Source: an uncultured Pseudocitrobacter sp. (GTDB taxonomy: Bacteria; Pseudomonadota; Gammaproteobacteria; Enterobacterales; Enterobacteriaceae). Taken from it: 64,000 bases of DNA. Numbering within the stretch: position 1 is the stretch's first letter; each line of letters opens with the position of its first letter. The position numbers and the translations under genes were made by a program. The stretch spans positions 1-64,000 of the forward strand of contig CAJYVI010000104.1 in assembly GCA_913778145.1 (NCBI GenBank). The letters run 5' to 3'. Under the pieces are notes generated by a model that was given only the letters and a program-made list of their open reading frames with translations, was not told the DNA's origin and did no database searches. This document shows, in pieces, positions 22,240 through 34,632 of this stretch.

Positions 22240-23433
22240 ATGAACAAAAACAGAGGGTTAACGCCTCTGGCGGTCGTTCTGATGCTCTCAGGCAGCTTAG
22301 CGCTTACAGGATGTGACGACAAAGGGGCTCAACAAGGAGCACAGCAGATGCCAGAAGTTGGCGTTGTGACGCTCAAATCTGAACCTCTTCAAATCACGAC
22401 TGAACTCCCTGGACGCACCAACGCGTATCGTATTGCAGAAGTTCGTCCGCAGGTCAGCGGTATCATTCTGAAGCGAAACTTTACTGAGGGCAGCGATATC
22501 GAGGCGGGCGTGTCTCTTTATCAGATCGATCCTGCTACTTACCAGGCCTCTTATGAAAGCGCAAAAGGCGACCTGGCAAAGGCTCAGGCTGCAGCCAATA
22601 TTGCTCAACTGACCGTGAAGCGCTACCAGAAACTTCTGGGTACGCAGTACATCAGTCAACAGGATTATGACAGTGCGCAGGCAGATGCACAGCAGGCTAA
22701 CGCAGCGGTCGTTGCGGCCAAAGCGGCTGTGGAAACCGCGCGTATCAACCTCGCCTATACCAAAGTCACCTCCCCTATCAGCGGCCGTATCGGTAAATCC
22801 GCGGTAACGGAAGGCGCACTGGTACAGAACGGGCAGTCTACTGCGCTGGCAACCGTGCAGCAGCTGGATCCTATCTATGTCGATGTAACGCAATCCAGTA
22901 ACGATTTCCTGCGTCTGAAACAGGAACTGGCGAACGGCACGCTGAAGCAGGAAAACGGTAAAGCTAAAGTCGACCTGGTGACGAATGACGGTACCAAATA
23001 TCCGCAGAGCGGCACATTAGAGTTCTCTGATGTAACGGTTGATCAGACCACCGGGTCTATCACCCTGCGCGCTATCTTCCCGAACCCGGACCATACGCTG
23101 CTGCCTGGCATGTTCGTTCGTGCACGCCTTGAAGAAGGTGTGAATCCGAATGCGCTGCTGGTTCCTCAGCAAGGCGTAACCCGTACGCCACGTGGTGATG
23201 CGACCGCTCTGGTTGTCGGTGAAGGCGATAAAGTTGAAACGCGTGATATTAAAGCAACCCAGGCGATTGGCGATAAATGGCTGGTCACCGAAGGGCTGAA
23301 AGACGGCGACCGCGTGATTATCACTGGTCTGCAAAAAGTCCGTCCCGGCGCGCAGGTGAAAGCGCAGGAAGTGACTTCTGACAATAAAGAACAAGCCGCA
23401 GCCGGCGCAGCGTCAGAAAAAACTCAGTCTTAA
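22240..23433 (+). CDS. acrA: multidrug efflux periplasmic adaptor AcrA
   Basis: Membrane-fusion lipoprotein that links AcrB to TolC. The signal peptide ends in the lipobox LTGC, with acylated Cys25. Lipoyl halves flank an alpha-helical hairpin rich in Ala/Gln (residues about 98-170), followed by beta-barrel and membrane-proximal domains. Start MNKNRG at 22240 gives 397 aa, the E. coli length; the ORF upstream is open but is occupied by promoter sequence. It is 22 bp from acrB. Expected control: AcrR plus the MarA/SoxS/Rob regulators. Confidence 0.97.
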   Translation: MNKNRGLTPLAVVLMLSGSLALTGCDDKGAQQGAQQMPEVGVVTLKSEPLQITTELPGRTNAYRIAEVRPQVSGIILKRNFTEGSDIEAGVSLYQIDPATYQASYESAKGDLAKAQAAANIAQLTVKRYQKLLGTQYISQQDYDSAQADAQQANAAVVAAKAAVETARINLAYTKVTSPISGRIGKSAVTEGALVQNGQSTALATVQQLDPIYVDVTQSSNDFLRLKQELANGTLKQENGKAKVDLVTNDGTKYPQSGTLEFSDVTVDQTTGSITLRAIFPNPDHTLLPGMFVRARLEEGVNPNALLVPQQGVTRTPRGDATALVVGEGDKVETRDIKATQAIGDKWLVTEGLKDGDRVIITGLQKVRPGAQVKAQEVTSDNKEQAAAGAASEKTQS

Positions 23434-23452
23434 CTTAAACAGGAGCCGTTAA

Positions 23453-26605
<3,153 letters not shown>

Positions 26606-26622
26606 GTCTTACTGACGATGGT

Positions 26623-26649
26623 AAAGGGTCGCGCAAGCGGCCCTTTTTT
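26623..26649 (+). terminator. acrAB intrinsic terminator
   Basis: AAAGGGTCGC / GCGGCCCTTT stem with a GCAA-type loop, followed by six Ts, starts 17 bp after the acrB stop. Confidence 0.9.
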
Positions 26650-27154
26650 ATGGTTTTTTATAATCGCTCTTATCGTTATAAACGTTTTTAAAATGCAGTA
26701 ATAAAATTTTATAATTAAAAAATGGCTGTTATCTTTAATAGTGATGATTGAGGATGGTGAAGATTACCTGGCTTAAATGATTAGGAAAACTCCGAAGTTC
26801 TCAGCGTTTTCTCGGATCATCTTCCTGGAACTGTCTCAAATCTGCTGAAAATCCAACCAAATCACTGCCGCAGCGTTTGTGTGGATAATAGGTAAGTGAA
26901 TGAATTCTAATGATTCAAATAATGCTTTATTGTCTAAACATTGAAAAATCTTAATCTGAACCGCATCTCATTATTGGGGAATTAAGGAAAATAGATTTAA
27001 TTGTAATTTTTCGTAATAGCTCGGTGAAATCTTTTTCAGAGTAGATTATAGTTAGTACATAAGGACTGTGCGTCTGCGCCAGGTTAGCCGGTTGTTACCC
27101 CATCCCACACACTGTTTGTTCTCGTTGTTTTACTCACGAATAAGGGGATGTGTT
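26650..27154. other. AT-rich intergenic region upstream of tomB–hha
   Basis: About 500 bp with no convincing ORF or structured RNA. It is AT-rich with many A/T tracts, as is usual upstream of H-NS/Hha-linked genes, and must contain the tomB promoter. The long ORF reading into tomB from 27068 lacks a ribosome site and is not needed. Confidence 0.5.
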
Positions 27155-27529
27155 ATGGACGAATACTCGCCAAAAAGGCATGATATCGCGCAACTCAGAT
27201 TCCTCTGCGAAACGCTCTATCATGACTGTCTCGCCACTCTTGAAGAGAGTAACCATGGTTGGGTTAATGACCCTACTTCGGCAATCAACCTTCAACTTAA
27301 TGAGCTGATCGAGCATATCGCAACCTTTGCACTTAATTATAAAATTAAGTACAACGAAGATAATAAATTGATTGCACAAATTGACGAATATCTGGATGAT
27401 ACTTTCATGTTGTTCAGTAACTACGGCATTAATAGTGAAGACTTGCAAAAATGGCGCAAGTCCGGTAACAAACTTTTCCGCTGTTTCGTCAACGCCAGCC
27501 GGGCTAACCCCGTTAGCCTCTCTTGTTAA
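27155..27529 (+). CDS. tomB: Hha toxicity modulator TomB
   Basis: Acts as antidote to Hha and influences biofilm formation. The start MDEYSPKRHDIAQL with GGGGATGTG upstream gives 124 aa, the E. coli length, and the sequence is nearly identical to that protein over most of its length. The C-terminus ends in SLSC. It is co-transcribed with hha 26 bp downstream. Confidence 0.96.
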   Translation: MDEYSPKRHDIAQLRFLCETLYHDCLATLEESNHGWVNDPTSAINLQLNELIEHIATFALNYKIKYNEDNKLIAQIDEYLDDTFMLFSNYGINSEDLQKWRKSGNKLFRCFVNASRANPVSLSC

Positions 27530-27555
27530 GATAATTACAATCACATGGGTGAATT

Positions 27556-27774
27556 ATGACTGAGAAACCATTAACTAAAACGGATTATTTGATGCGACTG
27601 CGCCGTTGCCAGTCTATTGATACGCTGGAACGCGTCATTGAAAAAAATAAATATGAACTTTCTGACAATGAGCTGGCGGTATTTTACTCAGCCGCCGATC
27701 ATCGTCTGGCGGAATTGACGATGAATAAACTGTACGACAAGATCCCGTCCACCGTCTGGAAATTTATTCGCTAA
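27556..27774 (+). CDS. hha: hemolysin expression-modulating protein Hha
   Basis: 72-aa H-NS-partner protein that strengthens silencing of AT-rich, horizontally gained genes. Contains the conserved [21 protein letters not shown] segment and ends WKFIR. It is second in the tomB–hha operon; E. coli Hha has the same length. Confidence 0.97.
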   Translation: MTEKPLTKTDYLMRLRRCQSIDTLERVIEKNKYELSDNELAVFYSAADHRLAELTMNKLYDKIPSTVWKFIR

Positions 27775-27942
27775 GCGCGCTTTCCGCGCATTGCCACTGG
27801 TGTCAGCTAAGCTAACTTAAGATTGTAACGTTCCACTTCCCTGGTATGTTTGTGATTAATGTCACACCAATTAACAGGGAACGTTCCCTATTGTTCCAGC
27901 GCCTCTTATGGTGAACACTCTCAATTGACGAGGAGTGTCACA

Positions 27943-28497
27943 ATGAGTGAAGAGAAACGTAAAATGATCGCTGGCGAACTCTATCGCCCGGGCGATGCCA
28001 CGCTCAGAGCCGATAGCCTGCGCGCAAAGCAGTTACTGCACCGCTACAATCATTCGTCACCTGACGAAAAGGCGTTACGGCACCAGCTTCTGGCTGAGCT
28101 TTTTGATAAAAGCCACGATGCTTATATTGAGCCTAATTTTCGCTGCGACTACGGCTATAACATTACGCTGGGCGCCAATTTCTACGCCAATTTTGATTGC
28201 GTGATGCTAGACGTTTGCCCGATTACCATCGGCGATAATTGCATGCTCGCGCCCGGCGTACATATTTATACGGCGACCCATCCTCTGGCCCCCATCGAGC
28301 GCAACAGCGGCTATGAATACGGCAAACCGGTTGTTACCGGACATAACGTCTGGATTGGCGGGCGCGCGGTCATTAATCCCGGCGTCACCCTTGGGAATAA
28401 CGTCGTAGTGGCCTCGGGCGCGGTGGTAGTGAAAGATGTCCCTGATAACGCGGTGGTAGGTGGCAATCCGGCCCGAATTCTTAAAATGCTGCGCTAA
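27943..28497 (+). CDS. maa: maltose O-acetyltransferase
   Basis: Acetylates maltose and glucose using acetyl-CoA. N-terminal Maa domain (residues 7-60) followed by left-handed beta-helix hexapeptide repeats ([40 protein letters not shown]) typical of the LacA/NodL group; the catalytic His is in TATHPL. Start MSEEKRKM with GAGGAGTGTC upstream gives 184 aa (E. coli 183); the longer ORF from 27859 is not supported. Confidence 0.95.
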   Translation: MSEEKRKMIAGELYRPGDATLRADSLRAKQLLHRYNHSSPDEKALRHQLLAELFDKSHDAYIEPNFRCDYGYNITLGANFYANFDCVMLDVCPITIGDNCMLAPGVHIYTATHPLAPIERNSGYEYGKPVVTGHNVWIGGRAVINPGVTLGNNVVVASGAVVVKDVPDNAVVGGNPARILKMLR

Positions 28498-28595
28498 CGT
28501 GACTGTTATGCTTTTTCGCAACCAATCTGTTACTTTTTGTATTGGTTAATGCAACATAGAATAGGTGAATCCGCCCTGAGTTGCAGAGCCTAATT

Positions 28596-29066
28596 ATGAC
28601 AGAAATCCAGCGATTACTTACGCAAACCATCGATGAGCTGAACGTTCGTGAAAAGCGCGACAACAGGCCGCGCTTTAGCATCAGTTTTATTCGCAATCAT
28701 CCCGGCCTGTTCCTGGCGATGTACGCGGCGTTTTTTGCCACGCTGATTGTTATGATGCGATCCGAAACGCTGGAAGGTTCCGTCTGGCTGTTGTGGGTGC
28801 TGTTTGCCCTGCTGAATGCGTTTTTCTTCTTCGATGTTTATCCACGCTATCACTATGAAGATATCGACGTGCTGGATTTCCGCGTCTGCTATAACGGCGA
28901 GTGGTATAACACCCGCTTCGTGCCGCAAGAGCTGATTCAATCTATCAAGAACTCACCGCGCGTCAGCGCGCAGGCGCGTGCGCAGTTGGAAAAAATGGTC
29001 GCCAGAAAAGGCGAACTCTCGTTCTATGATGTCTTTACGTTGACCCGTGCGGAAGCGACGCAATAA
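28596..29066 (+). CDS. ylaC: inner-membrane protein YlaC
   Basis: Two closely spaced transmembrane segments (residues about 39-85) between a short N-terminal and a longer C-terminal cytosolic domain beginning [29 protein letters not shown]. 156 aa from the ATG at 28596, equal to E. coli. Function unknown. Its last 32 bp overlap the 3' end of the convergent MocR gene. Confidence 0.93.
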   Translation: MTEIQRLLTQTIDELNVREKRDNRPRFSISFIRNHPGLFLAMYAAFFATLIVMMRSETLEGSVWLLWVLFALLNAFFFFDVYPRYHYEDIDVLDFRVCYNGEWYNTRFVPQELIQSIKNSPRVSAQARAQLEKMVARKGELSFYDVFTLTRAEATQ

Positions 29067-30492
29067 TTCGCTGTAGCGTCCGTATCGCCGGAATAAAGCG
29101 TGATGCGGACGTATTGCCATACCCCAGCACCAGGCCGGTACGCTGATGCTGCGTATCGAGATAAAACTGGCTAAGCGCCGCCGGAGACATCTGCTGCTGA
29201 CGAGCACGTTCCACCACCGCCACATCATCAATCCCGTCGATAATTACCGTCAGATGCAGCCCGCCCTCCCCGGCCAGCACCTGGTGCGGAATCAGCAGTT
29301 CCTGCGCCAGCGCCTCGCGTAATTGTGTTTGCCGTTTACGATAAAGCCGACGCATCGCCGCCAGATGACGGGCGTAATGACCTTCCTCAATAAACGTCGC
29401 CAGGGTACGTTGCTCGGCGCGATGCCCACCGCGCAACAGGGCGCGAATCGCCGGTTGTGCGGCAGCGACCAGCGCAGGTGGCAACACCATAAAACCCAAC
29501 CGCAGCGACGGAAACAGCGTTTTGCTGAAGGTGCCCAAATAGACGACCGGCGCGTCTCTCAACATCCCACGCATGGCGGGGATCGGCTCACCGCTGTAGC
29601 GAAACTCACTGTCATAATCATCTTCAATGATCCACGCCCCGGCGCGATGCGCAAACGCCAGCAGGGCCAGGCGCCGTGCCGCGCTCAGCACGCTCCCCGT
29701 GGGATATTGATGCGATGGAGAGGTGAAAATCAAACGCGGCATTGAGGAAGCCTCTGTAAATCGCATACCTTCGTCATCCACAGGAACACCTTCCAGCCGT
29801 AATCCCGCGGCCAGAAAAGCGCTTTTTGCCCCGAAATAGCCCGGCTCTTCCACCCAGGCCAGTTGCCCCGGCTCGCTTAATAGCTGGGTACAGAGATTCA
29901 CGCCTTCCAGCGCGCCTTCGGTGATAACCACCTGACTGGCGTCACAGTCAATTCCTCGCGATAGCGCGAGGTGGCGGGCAATCGCTTCGCGCAATGCCCA
30001 CTCCCCGGCAGAATCGCCATAGCCCAGCAGCAAGCTCCCCTCCTCCCGCAAGGTACGATCGAGCAACCGCCGCCAAAGCGGTAAGGGAAAATAGTTTATG
30101 GCCGGCGTGCCCGGCGTAAAGAGCATCGGCGGTGATTCCCGCGGCGTTGCGGGCGGAAGTTGTTGAAACCGCTCGGCCACACAAGCCGATAAATCCGACG
30201 ATGGCGATGTCGCCTGCGTTTTGGGGAGTGACGCCACGCGCGTGCCCTGTCTGTCGCGCAGCAAATACCCCTCCAGCGCCAGTTGCTCAAGCGCACCGTT
30301 GACCGTATTACGGGAAATCGCCAGCCGCTGCGCCACGATACGTGAACCGGGAAGTCGGCTGTTGGCCTGCAACTGCCCTTGTAAAATGGCGTCTCTCAGC
30401 GCGTTATAAAGGCCGCGCTGAAGCGTCTGCGGGCCGCGCATCGCCAGCGCGCGTTGCAAAAAGGCAAAAAAGGGATCGTCAGGAATATTCAT
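29035..30492 (-). CDS. MocR-family (GntR/aminotransferase) transcriptional regulator
   Basis: PLP-binding regulator with an N-terminal GntR winged helix (residues 20-75; [25 protein letters not shown]) joined by a linker to a fold-type I aminotransferase domain. The likely PLP lysine is in [16 protein letters not shown] and the ring-binding Asp in [10 protein letters not shown]. The start [11 protein letters not shown] gives 485 aa; an upstream ATG at 30534 adds 14 residues. It is divergent from a GNAT acetyltransferase gene, its likely target. The nearest characterised relatives (PdxR, GabR) sense PLP or amines; the ligand here is unknown. Confidence 0.88.
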   Translation of the reverse strand: MNIPDDPFFAFLQRALAMRGPQTLQRGLYNALRDAILQGQLQANSRLPGSRIVAQRLAISRNTVNGALEQLALEGYLLRDRQGTRVASLPKTQATSPSSDLSACVAERFQQLPPATPRESPPMLFTPGTPAINYFPLPLWRRLLDRTLREEGSLLLGYGDSAGEWALREAIARHLALSRGIDCDASQVVITEGALEGVNLCTQLLSEPGQLAWVEEPGYFGAKSAFLAAGLRLEGVPVDDEGMRFTEASSMPRLIFTSPSHQYPTGSVLSAARRLALLAFAHRAGAWIIEDDYDSEFRYSGEPIPAMRGMLRDAPVVYLGTFSKTLFPSLRLGFMVLPPALVAAAQPAIRALLRGGHRAEQRTLATFIEEGHYARHLAAMRRLYRKRQTQLREALAQELLIPHQVLAGEGGLHLTVIIDGIDDVAVVERARQQQMSPAALSQFYLDTQHQRTGLVLGYGNTSASRFIPAIRTLQRIIASLPHGST

Positions 30493-30504
30493 TATGGCTC
30501 CTCG

Positions 30505-30547
30505 TGGCACCATCAAAAGATATAGGGATGGCACTTTTTATGGAACC
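30505..30547. promoter_or_regulatory. possible MocR operator: repeated TGGCACC-like half-sites
   Basis: TGGCACC (30505), TGGCACT (30529) and TGGAACC (30541) occur as direct repeats in the divergent MocR–GNAT promoter region. Direct-repeat sites are usual for MocR proteins. Assignment to this regulator is inferred from position only. Confidence 0.45.
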
Positions 30548-30593
30548 AGTAAATCTCTACTCTCATCTCGTCCACTTACAGCAAGGAGAGGTT

Positions 30594-31307
30594 ATGAGTC
30601 AGCTTAATCAATTTAATCAACCCGTTGGCGATGCATTGCCCGACTGGCAACCACGCGCTTATCCGTCGCGCGTGGTGCTCGACGGTGCCTGGTGCCGTCT
30701 GGAACCCCTGGCCGTGCATCATGCTGACGCGCTATTTGCCGCCCACCAGCTTGCCGCTGATACGCGCAGCTGGACGTGGCTGCTGCGTGAACCTGACAGC
30801 TGTGTGGACGATTTTCGTCAGTGGATCGCCAGCGTGGAAAGTCTCAACGATCCGATTCATTTTGCGGTAATAGATAAAAAAACCGAGAAACCGGTTGGCT
30901 CACTGTCGCTGATGCGTATTGATGCCAGCAATGGCGTGGTGGAGGTCGGGCACGTGCACTTTTCGCCACTGCTTAGCCGCACACCGATGTCGACGGAAGC
31001 CCAGTGGCTATTGATGCGTTATGCGTTTGATACGCTTGGGTATCGTCGTTACGAGTGGAAATGTAACAGCCTGAATGAACCCTCGCGCAATGCTGCATTA
31101 CGTTTAGGCTTTCAGTTTGAAGGTCGCTTTCGCCAGGCGCTGGTGATTAAAGGGCATAATCGCGATACGGACTGGTTTTCGATTCTGGATAGCGAATGGC
31201 CTGCGCTGGATACAGCGTTTCGTCACTGGCTTGCCGCCGACAACTTCGACGCCGACGGCAAGCAGCGAAAAACCCTGGAACAATGGCGCAAAAGTGGAAA
31301 TGATTAA
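30594..31307 (+). CDS. RimJ/RimL-type GNAT N-acetyltransferase
   Basis: Acetyl-CoA-dependent acetyltransferase of the RimJ/RimL branch. Signature segments: [14 protein letters not shown] at the start of the fold, [17 protein letters not shown] in the central strands, the acetyl-CoA loop region near [18 protein letters not shown], and [26 protein letters not shown], the family's classic C-terminal motif. Start chosen at 30594 for its ribosome site AAGGAGAGGTT; an in-frame ATG at 30540 would overlap the presumed operator. 237 aa. Substrate unknown. Its stop overlaps the end of the convergent rpmJ2. Confidence 0.87.
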   Translation: MSQLNQFNQPVGDALPDWQPRAYPSRVVLDGAWCRLEPLAVHHADALFAAHQLAADTRSWTWLLREPDSCVDDFRQWIASVESLNDPIHFAVIDKKTEKPVGSLSLMRIDASNGVVEVGHVHFSPLLSRTPMSTEAQWLLMRYAFDTLGYRRYEWKCNSLNEPSRNAALRLGFQFEGRFRQALVIKGHNRDTDWFSILDSEWPALDTAFRHWLAADNFDADGKQRKTLEQWRKSGND

Positions 31308-31444
31308 CGTCTTTTTTTACGGCCCTGCACCGCTTTAAAACGCGGATTGGTTTTGCAAATGACATACAGCCGCCCTTTGCGCTTCACAATCTGGCAGTCC
31401 GGGTGGCGCTGTTTTGCACTGCGTAATGAATTGAGTACCTGCAT
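31304..31444 (-). CDS. ykgO: alternative 50S ribosomal protein L36 (zinc-free)
   Basis: 46-aa ribosomal protein beginning [18 protein letters not shown] and ending in a basic GRKKRR tail; nearly identical to E. coli YkgO. It lacks the paired-cysteine zinc site of RpmJ and would replace it when zinc is scarce, freeing zinc. The stop TAA and start ATG of rpmE2/ykgO share one base (TAATG), so translation is coupled to the upstream gene. The gene is short enough to be missed by ORF callers. Confidence 0.94.
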   Translation of the reverse strand: MQVLNSLRSAKQRHPDCQIVKRKGRLYVICKTNPRFKAVQGRKKRR

Positions 31445-31704
31445 TACTGGCCTCTCACATCAAGAAAACGGCCAAAGCGCTGACGGAATTTCGCGGCGCT
31501 GCCTTCGCTGGAAAACGACTTCTGTTTCCCGGTATAAAACGGATGCGACTTCGCAGAAACCTCTAGAGTGACATAGGGATATGTCTCTCCTTCAAGCTCA
31601 ATTTCGCGATCGGTCTTGATTGTCGATCCGACTTTAAAATACTCATTGGCGCTGGTGTCGTGGAAAACCACGGTGCGGTAATGCGGATGAATATTGGATT
31701 TCAT
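31444..31704 (-). CDS. ykgM: alternative 50S ribosomal protein L31 type B (zinc-free)
   Basis: 86-aa RpmE2 paralogue of L31. It contains no cysteine at all, unlike zinc-binding RpmE, and carries the type-B signature [13 protein letters not shown] and [14 protein letters not shown], with KSHPFYTG later. Start MKSNIHPHY. It heads a two-gene operon with ykgO, behind a Zur-like palindrome, consistent with zinc-starvation induction. Confidence 0.95.
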   Translation of the reverse strand: MKSNIHPHYRTVVFHDTSANEYFKVGSTIKTDREIELEGETYPYVTLEVSAKSHPFYTGKQKSFSSEGSAAKFRQRFGRFLDVRGQ

Positions 31705-31716
31705 AACGCCCTCATC

Positions 31717-31740
31717 TTGTATGTTATAACATAACAATAT
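31717..31740 (-). promoter_or_regulatory. Zur-like operator of ykgMO
   Basis: An AT-rich palindrome around GTTATAACATAAC, resembling the E. coli Zur box (GTTATA-N-TATAAC), lies 13-36 bp upstream of the ykgM start. The match is by eye. Confidence 0.75.
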
Positions 31741-31914
31741 GCTAAGGCATTATTCCGCAGCGATCAACCATTCGCTTATCAGGGTTATTTCCTTATCTCT
31801 TTTTCGCAAAAGCTCAGCACCCCGCAGCGGCATAAAATAGAAAATATCGTTATTGGTGACGCGTCATCGAATCAGGCACGCTGGCGCTATCTCATCTCAT
31901 CAGGAGCGATCATC

Positions 31915-32043
31915 ATGCGTTGTTGTTGTTATCCCTTCACCCAAAAAAATGCCCTTTTCCCCCAGCACTTTGGAGATAACAATGAGCCTGACGACACTGC
32001 CCGTTCTCAATCTGGCGCACTATCATTCTTCTACTCAGCGTGA
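31915..32043 (+). CDS. candidate cysteine-rich leader ORF (MRCCC...)
   Basis: A 42-codon ORF not noted in usual annotation. It begins ATG CGT TGT TGT TGT TAT, so codons 3-5 are three consecutive cysteines. A perfect Shine-Dalgarno AGGAG (31902-31906) sits 8 bases upstream, the best-placed ribosome site in the region. It runs in a different frame from the oxygenase gene and overlaps its first 62 bases, ending at the TGA at 32041-32043. Polycysteine upstream ORFs are known cysteine-sensing attenuators in other bacteria. A regulatory leader is my inference; the product itself looks like no known domain. Confidence 0.6.
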   Translation: MRCCCYPFTQKNALFPQHFGDNNEPDDTARSQSGALSFFYSA

Positions 32044-33013
32044 TGCCTTTCTGGAACAACTGCGTCATGCCGCACGCGATGTAGGATTCTTTTACCTGAC
32101 CCATCACGGCATTGATGACACCCTTTCGCAGCAACTCCAGCATCAGGCGCGACGTTTCTTTGCCCTGTCCGATGCGCAAAAACAGCAGGTCGCCATGGTG
32201 CACTCGCCGCATTTTCGCGGCTATAACCGCAGTGCCGCCGAACTGACGCGCGGCCAGCCCGACTGGCGCGAGCAGTTTGATATTGGCGCAGAGCGTCAGG
32301 CACTGCATCTGAATGCCGATGATCCGCGCTGGCTACGCTTACAGGGGCCTAATCTGTGGCCACAGGCGCTGCCGACGCTGAAACCGGTACTGTTGGCGTG
32401 GCAACGGGCGATGACAGACATGGCGATAACGCTGCTGCGCGCGTTCGCGCAAGCGCTGCAACTGCCTGCTCATGCCTTTGATGCGCTGTATGGCGACAAA
32501 CCCAACGAACATATCAAGCTGATTCGCTATCCGGGACAGCAGGAGACGCAAAGCAGCACCCAGGGCGTAGGCGCGCACAAAGATTCCGGCTTCCTCAGTT
32601 TCCTGCTGCAGGATCAACAAAAAGGGTTACAGGTTGAGGTGCGTGAAGGTGAGTGGATCGACGCCGCCCCGCTACCGGGCAGCTTTGTCGTCAACATTGG
32701 CGAATTACTTGAACTGGCGACCAATGGGTATCTGCGCGCGACCGTACACCGCGTGGTTTCGCCCCCCGCCCATCAGGATCGCCTGTCGATCGCCTTCTTC
32801 CTCGGCGCCCAGCTGGATGCGGTCGTCCCCGTCTACGCTTTGCCGGAAGCACTGGCACGAGAAGCGCACGGTCCGCAAAGCGACCCGCAAAATCCGCTGC
32901 TGCGCGATGTGGGCTGGAACTACTTAAAAGGCCGCCTGCGTTCACATCCGGACGTCGCGGAACGCCATTATTCCGATGTGCTTCGCGCTCGCAGCGAACA
33001 ACTTATCGCCTGA
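31982..33013 (+). CDS. isopenicillin-N-synthase-like 2-oxoglutarate/Fe(II) dioxygenase
   Basis: Predicted non-heme iron oxygenase. The DIOX_N domain begins PVLNLAHY, and the facial triad is H199 and D201 in GAHKDSGF and H256 in ATVHRVVS, with the 2-oxoglutarate-binding R267-x-S269 in QDRLSIAF. So all iron and cosubstrate residues are present. 343 aa from the ATG at 31982, which has GGAG 5-8 bases upstream; a GTG-initiated extension to 31853 covers the leader. There is no cysteine in the protein and only three internal methionines. It heads an operon with a MetQ/N/I-like importer, so it may act on the imported compound. Substrate unknown. Confidence 0.85.
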   Translation: MSLTTLPVLNLAHYHSSTQRDAFLEQLRHAARDVGFFYLTHHGIDDTLSQQLQHQARRFFALSDAQKQQVAMVHSPHFRGYNRSAAELTRGQPDWREQFDIGAERQALHLNADDPRWLRLQGPNLWPQALPTLKPVLLAWQRAMTDMAITLLRAFAQALQLPAHAFDALYGDKPNEHIKLIRYPGQQETQSSTQGVGAHKDSGFLSFLLQDQQKGLQVEVREGEWIDAAPLPGSFVVNIGELLELATNGYLRATVHRVVSPPAHQDRLSIAFFLGAQLDAVVPVYALPEALAREAHGPQSDPQNPLLRDVGWNYLKGRLRSHPDVAERHYSDVLRARSEQLIA

Positions 33014-33037
33014 AAACAATAATAAAGGAATCACACC

Positions 33038-33844
33038 ATGAAAAATGCTGCATTCAAACTGGCAGGTATCGCGCTCTCTCTTTCTCTGGCCTGGGGTGCG
33101 GGTGCCGCGCCGCTGCGCATCGCGGCGGACCCGGTTCCACACGCGGAAATTCTCAACTTTATTAAAAAACAGGACCCATCACTCGACCTGCAGGTGGTGG
33201 AACTTACCAGCGGAGTCAACGCCAACGAACTGCTGGCCAACGGCGACGTGGACGCGAACTACTTCCAGCACGTGCCTTATCTGAAAGATCAGGAAAAAGC
33301 ATTAGGCAAAACCTTCGCCGTGGCGGCAACGGTGCATATAGAACCGCTGGGTATTTATTCTCACAAACATAAAGATCTGAAATCGCTGCCAGAAGGCGCG
33401 ACCATCGCCGTGCCGAATAACGCCACAAACTTAAGCCGCGCGCTGTTCCTGCTGCAAAGCAAAGGGCTGATTAAACTCGATGGCAAATTCAGCGACCCGG
33501 CGAGTACGCTCGCGACGCCGAAAGACATCGTCGAAAATCCTCATAACGTGAAGATCCTGGAAATCGAATCGCCGCAGATCCCACGGTCGCTGGACGATGT
33601 GGATCTCGCCGTGATTAACGGCAACTATGCGCTGGAAGCCGGTTTAAACCCGGCAAAAGATGCGTTGGGGCTGGAAAGCGCGGCTCATAATCCGTATGCC
33701 AATATTCTGGTGACTAACCCGCAGCTCGCCAACGATCCGCGCATCAAAGAGCTGGCGAAAGATCTGACCTCACCGCAGGTTGCGGAATTTATCCGTCAGC
33801 ACTACAACGGTTCGGTGATCCCTGTCAGTGCGCCTCAGTCATGA
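33038..33844 (+). CDS. MetQ/NlpA-family substrate-binding protein, sulfur-free
   Basis: Periplasmic binding component. A signal peptide (residues 1-23, ending AGA-A) is present, but no lipobox cysteine, so it is predicted soluble, unlike lipoprotein MetQ. NlpA-family signs: [55 protein letters not shown] and [16 protein letters not shown]. Apart from Met1 the 268 residues contain neither Met nor Cys, a composition known for sulfate-binding protein. It begins 24 bp after the oxygenase and its stop overlaps the next gene by 4 bp (ATGA). Confidence 0.9.
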   Translation: MKNAAFKLAGIALSLSLAWGAGAAPLRIAADPVPHAEILNFIKKQDPSLDLQVVELTSGVNANELLANGDVDANYFQHVPYLKDQEKALGKTFAVAATVHIEPLGIYSHKHKDLKSLPEGATIAVPNNATNLSRALFLLQSKGLIKLDGKFSDPASTLATPKDIVENPHNVKILEIESPQIPRSLDDVDLAVINGNYALEAGLNPAKDALGLESAAHNPYANILVTNPQLANDPRIKELAKDLTSPQVAEFIRQHYNGSVIPVSAPQS

Positions 33845-34632
33845 TTACACTCGACGGGCTGAGTAAACAGTACGCCGGAACAGGCCGACCGGCGCTCAAC
33901 AACGTCTCGCTTCACGTTCCGAAGGGAGCGATTTACGGTATCCTCGGGCGCAGCGGCGCGGGGAAAAGTACGCTGATTCGCTGTCTGAATTTACTGGAGC
34001 GGCCCTCGGCGGGCCGCATTCTGTTCAACGGTGAAGACATCTCGCGGTTCAATAAAACCCAACTTCGGGCGCATCGCCTGCGCACCGGGATGATTTTTCA
34101 GCATTTTAATCTGCTTCATGCGCGTACGGTGGCCGACAACATCGCCGTTCCGCTGGAAATCTCCGGCGTGGCGAAAGCCGAACGTCAGCAACGGATTGAA
34201 GAACTGCTGTTTATCGTCGGGCTGGCGGATAAAGCGCAGGCGTTTCCGTCACAGCTTTCTGGCGGTCAGAAGCAGCGCGTCGGCATTGCCCGCGCGCTGG
34301 CGGCAAAACCGGATGTGCTGCTTTGCGATGAAGCCACCAGCGCGCTGGACGCCGAAACCACCGCCTCGGTGTTAACGCTGCTCGACACTATCAATCGTCA
34401 GCTTGGGCTGACGATTGTCCTCATCACCCATCAACTGGACGTGGTGAAAAACCTCTGCGACCACGCAGCATTGCTGGAAAAGGGTGAATTACAGGAGAGC
34501 GGAAAAATTGCTGACCTGCTGGTATCACCCTGGTCGCGCCTGCGTGAAATGCTGTTAGGCGATGCCGATGAAGAACGCCGTTTTCTGGCTCGTCACGGTA
34601 TCAACGGGAGGCCTTTATGCGTAGTCGCATGA
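33841..34632 (+). CDS. MetN-like ABC transporter ATPase lacking the regulatory domain
   Basis: Powers uptake through the adjacent permease. Walker [11 protein letters not shown]-loop FQHFN, signature [15 protein letters not shown] and Walker [13 protein letters not shown] with the H-loop in LITHQLD. At 263 aa it lacks the C-terminal NIL domain (about 100 residues) that lets methionine inhibit E. coli MetN, so end-product inhibition of that kind is not expected. Overlaps the binding protein by 4 bp and the permease by 16 bp. Confidence 0.92.
   Translation: MITLDGLSKQYAGTGRPALNNVSLHVPKGAIYGILGRSGAGKSTLIRCLNLLERPSAGRILFNGEDISRFNKTQLRAHRLRTGMIFQHFNLLHARTVADNIAVPLEISGVAKAERQQRIEELLFIVGLADKAQAFPSQLSGGQKQRVGIARALAAKPDVLLCDEATSALDAETTASVLTLLDTINRQLGLTIVLITHQLDVVKNLCDHAALLEKGELQESGKIADLLVSPWSRLREMLLGDADEERRFLARHGINGRPLCVVA

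Noticed and set aside
26650-27154. possible small RNA in the acrB–tomB gap
   Set aside because: No clear promoter plus terminator hairpin pair seen; left as intergenic.
31853-31981. 43-codon GTG-initiated extension of the oxygenase
   Set aside because: No ribosome site, not family-like sequence; the ATG at 31982 has GGAG and starts the domain.
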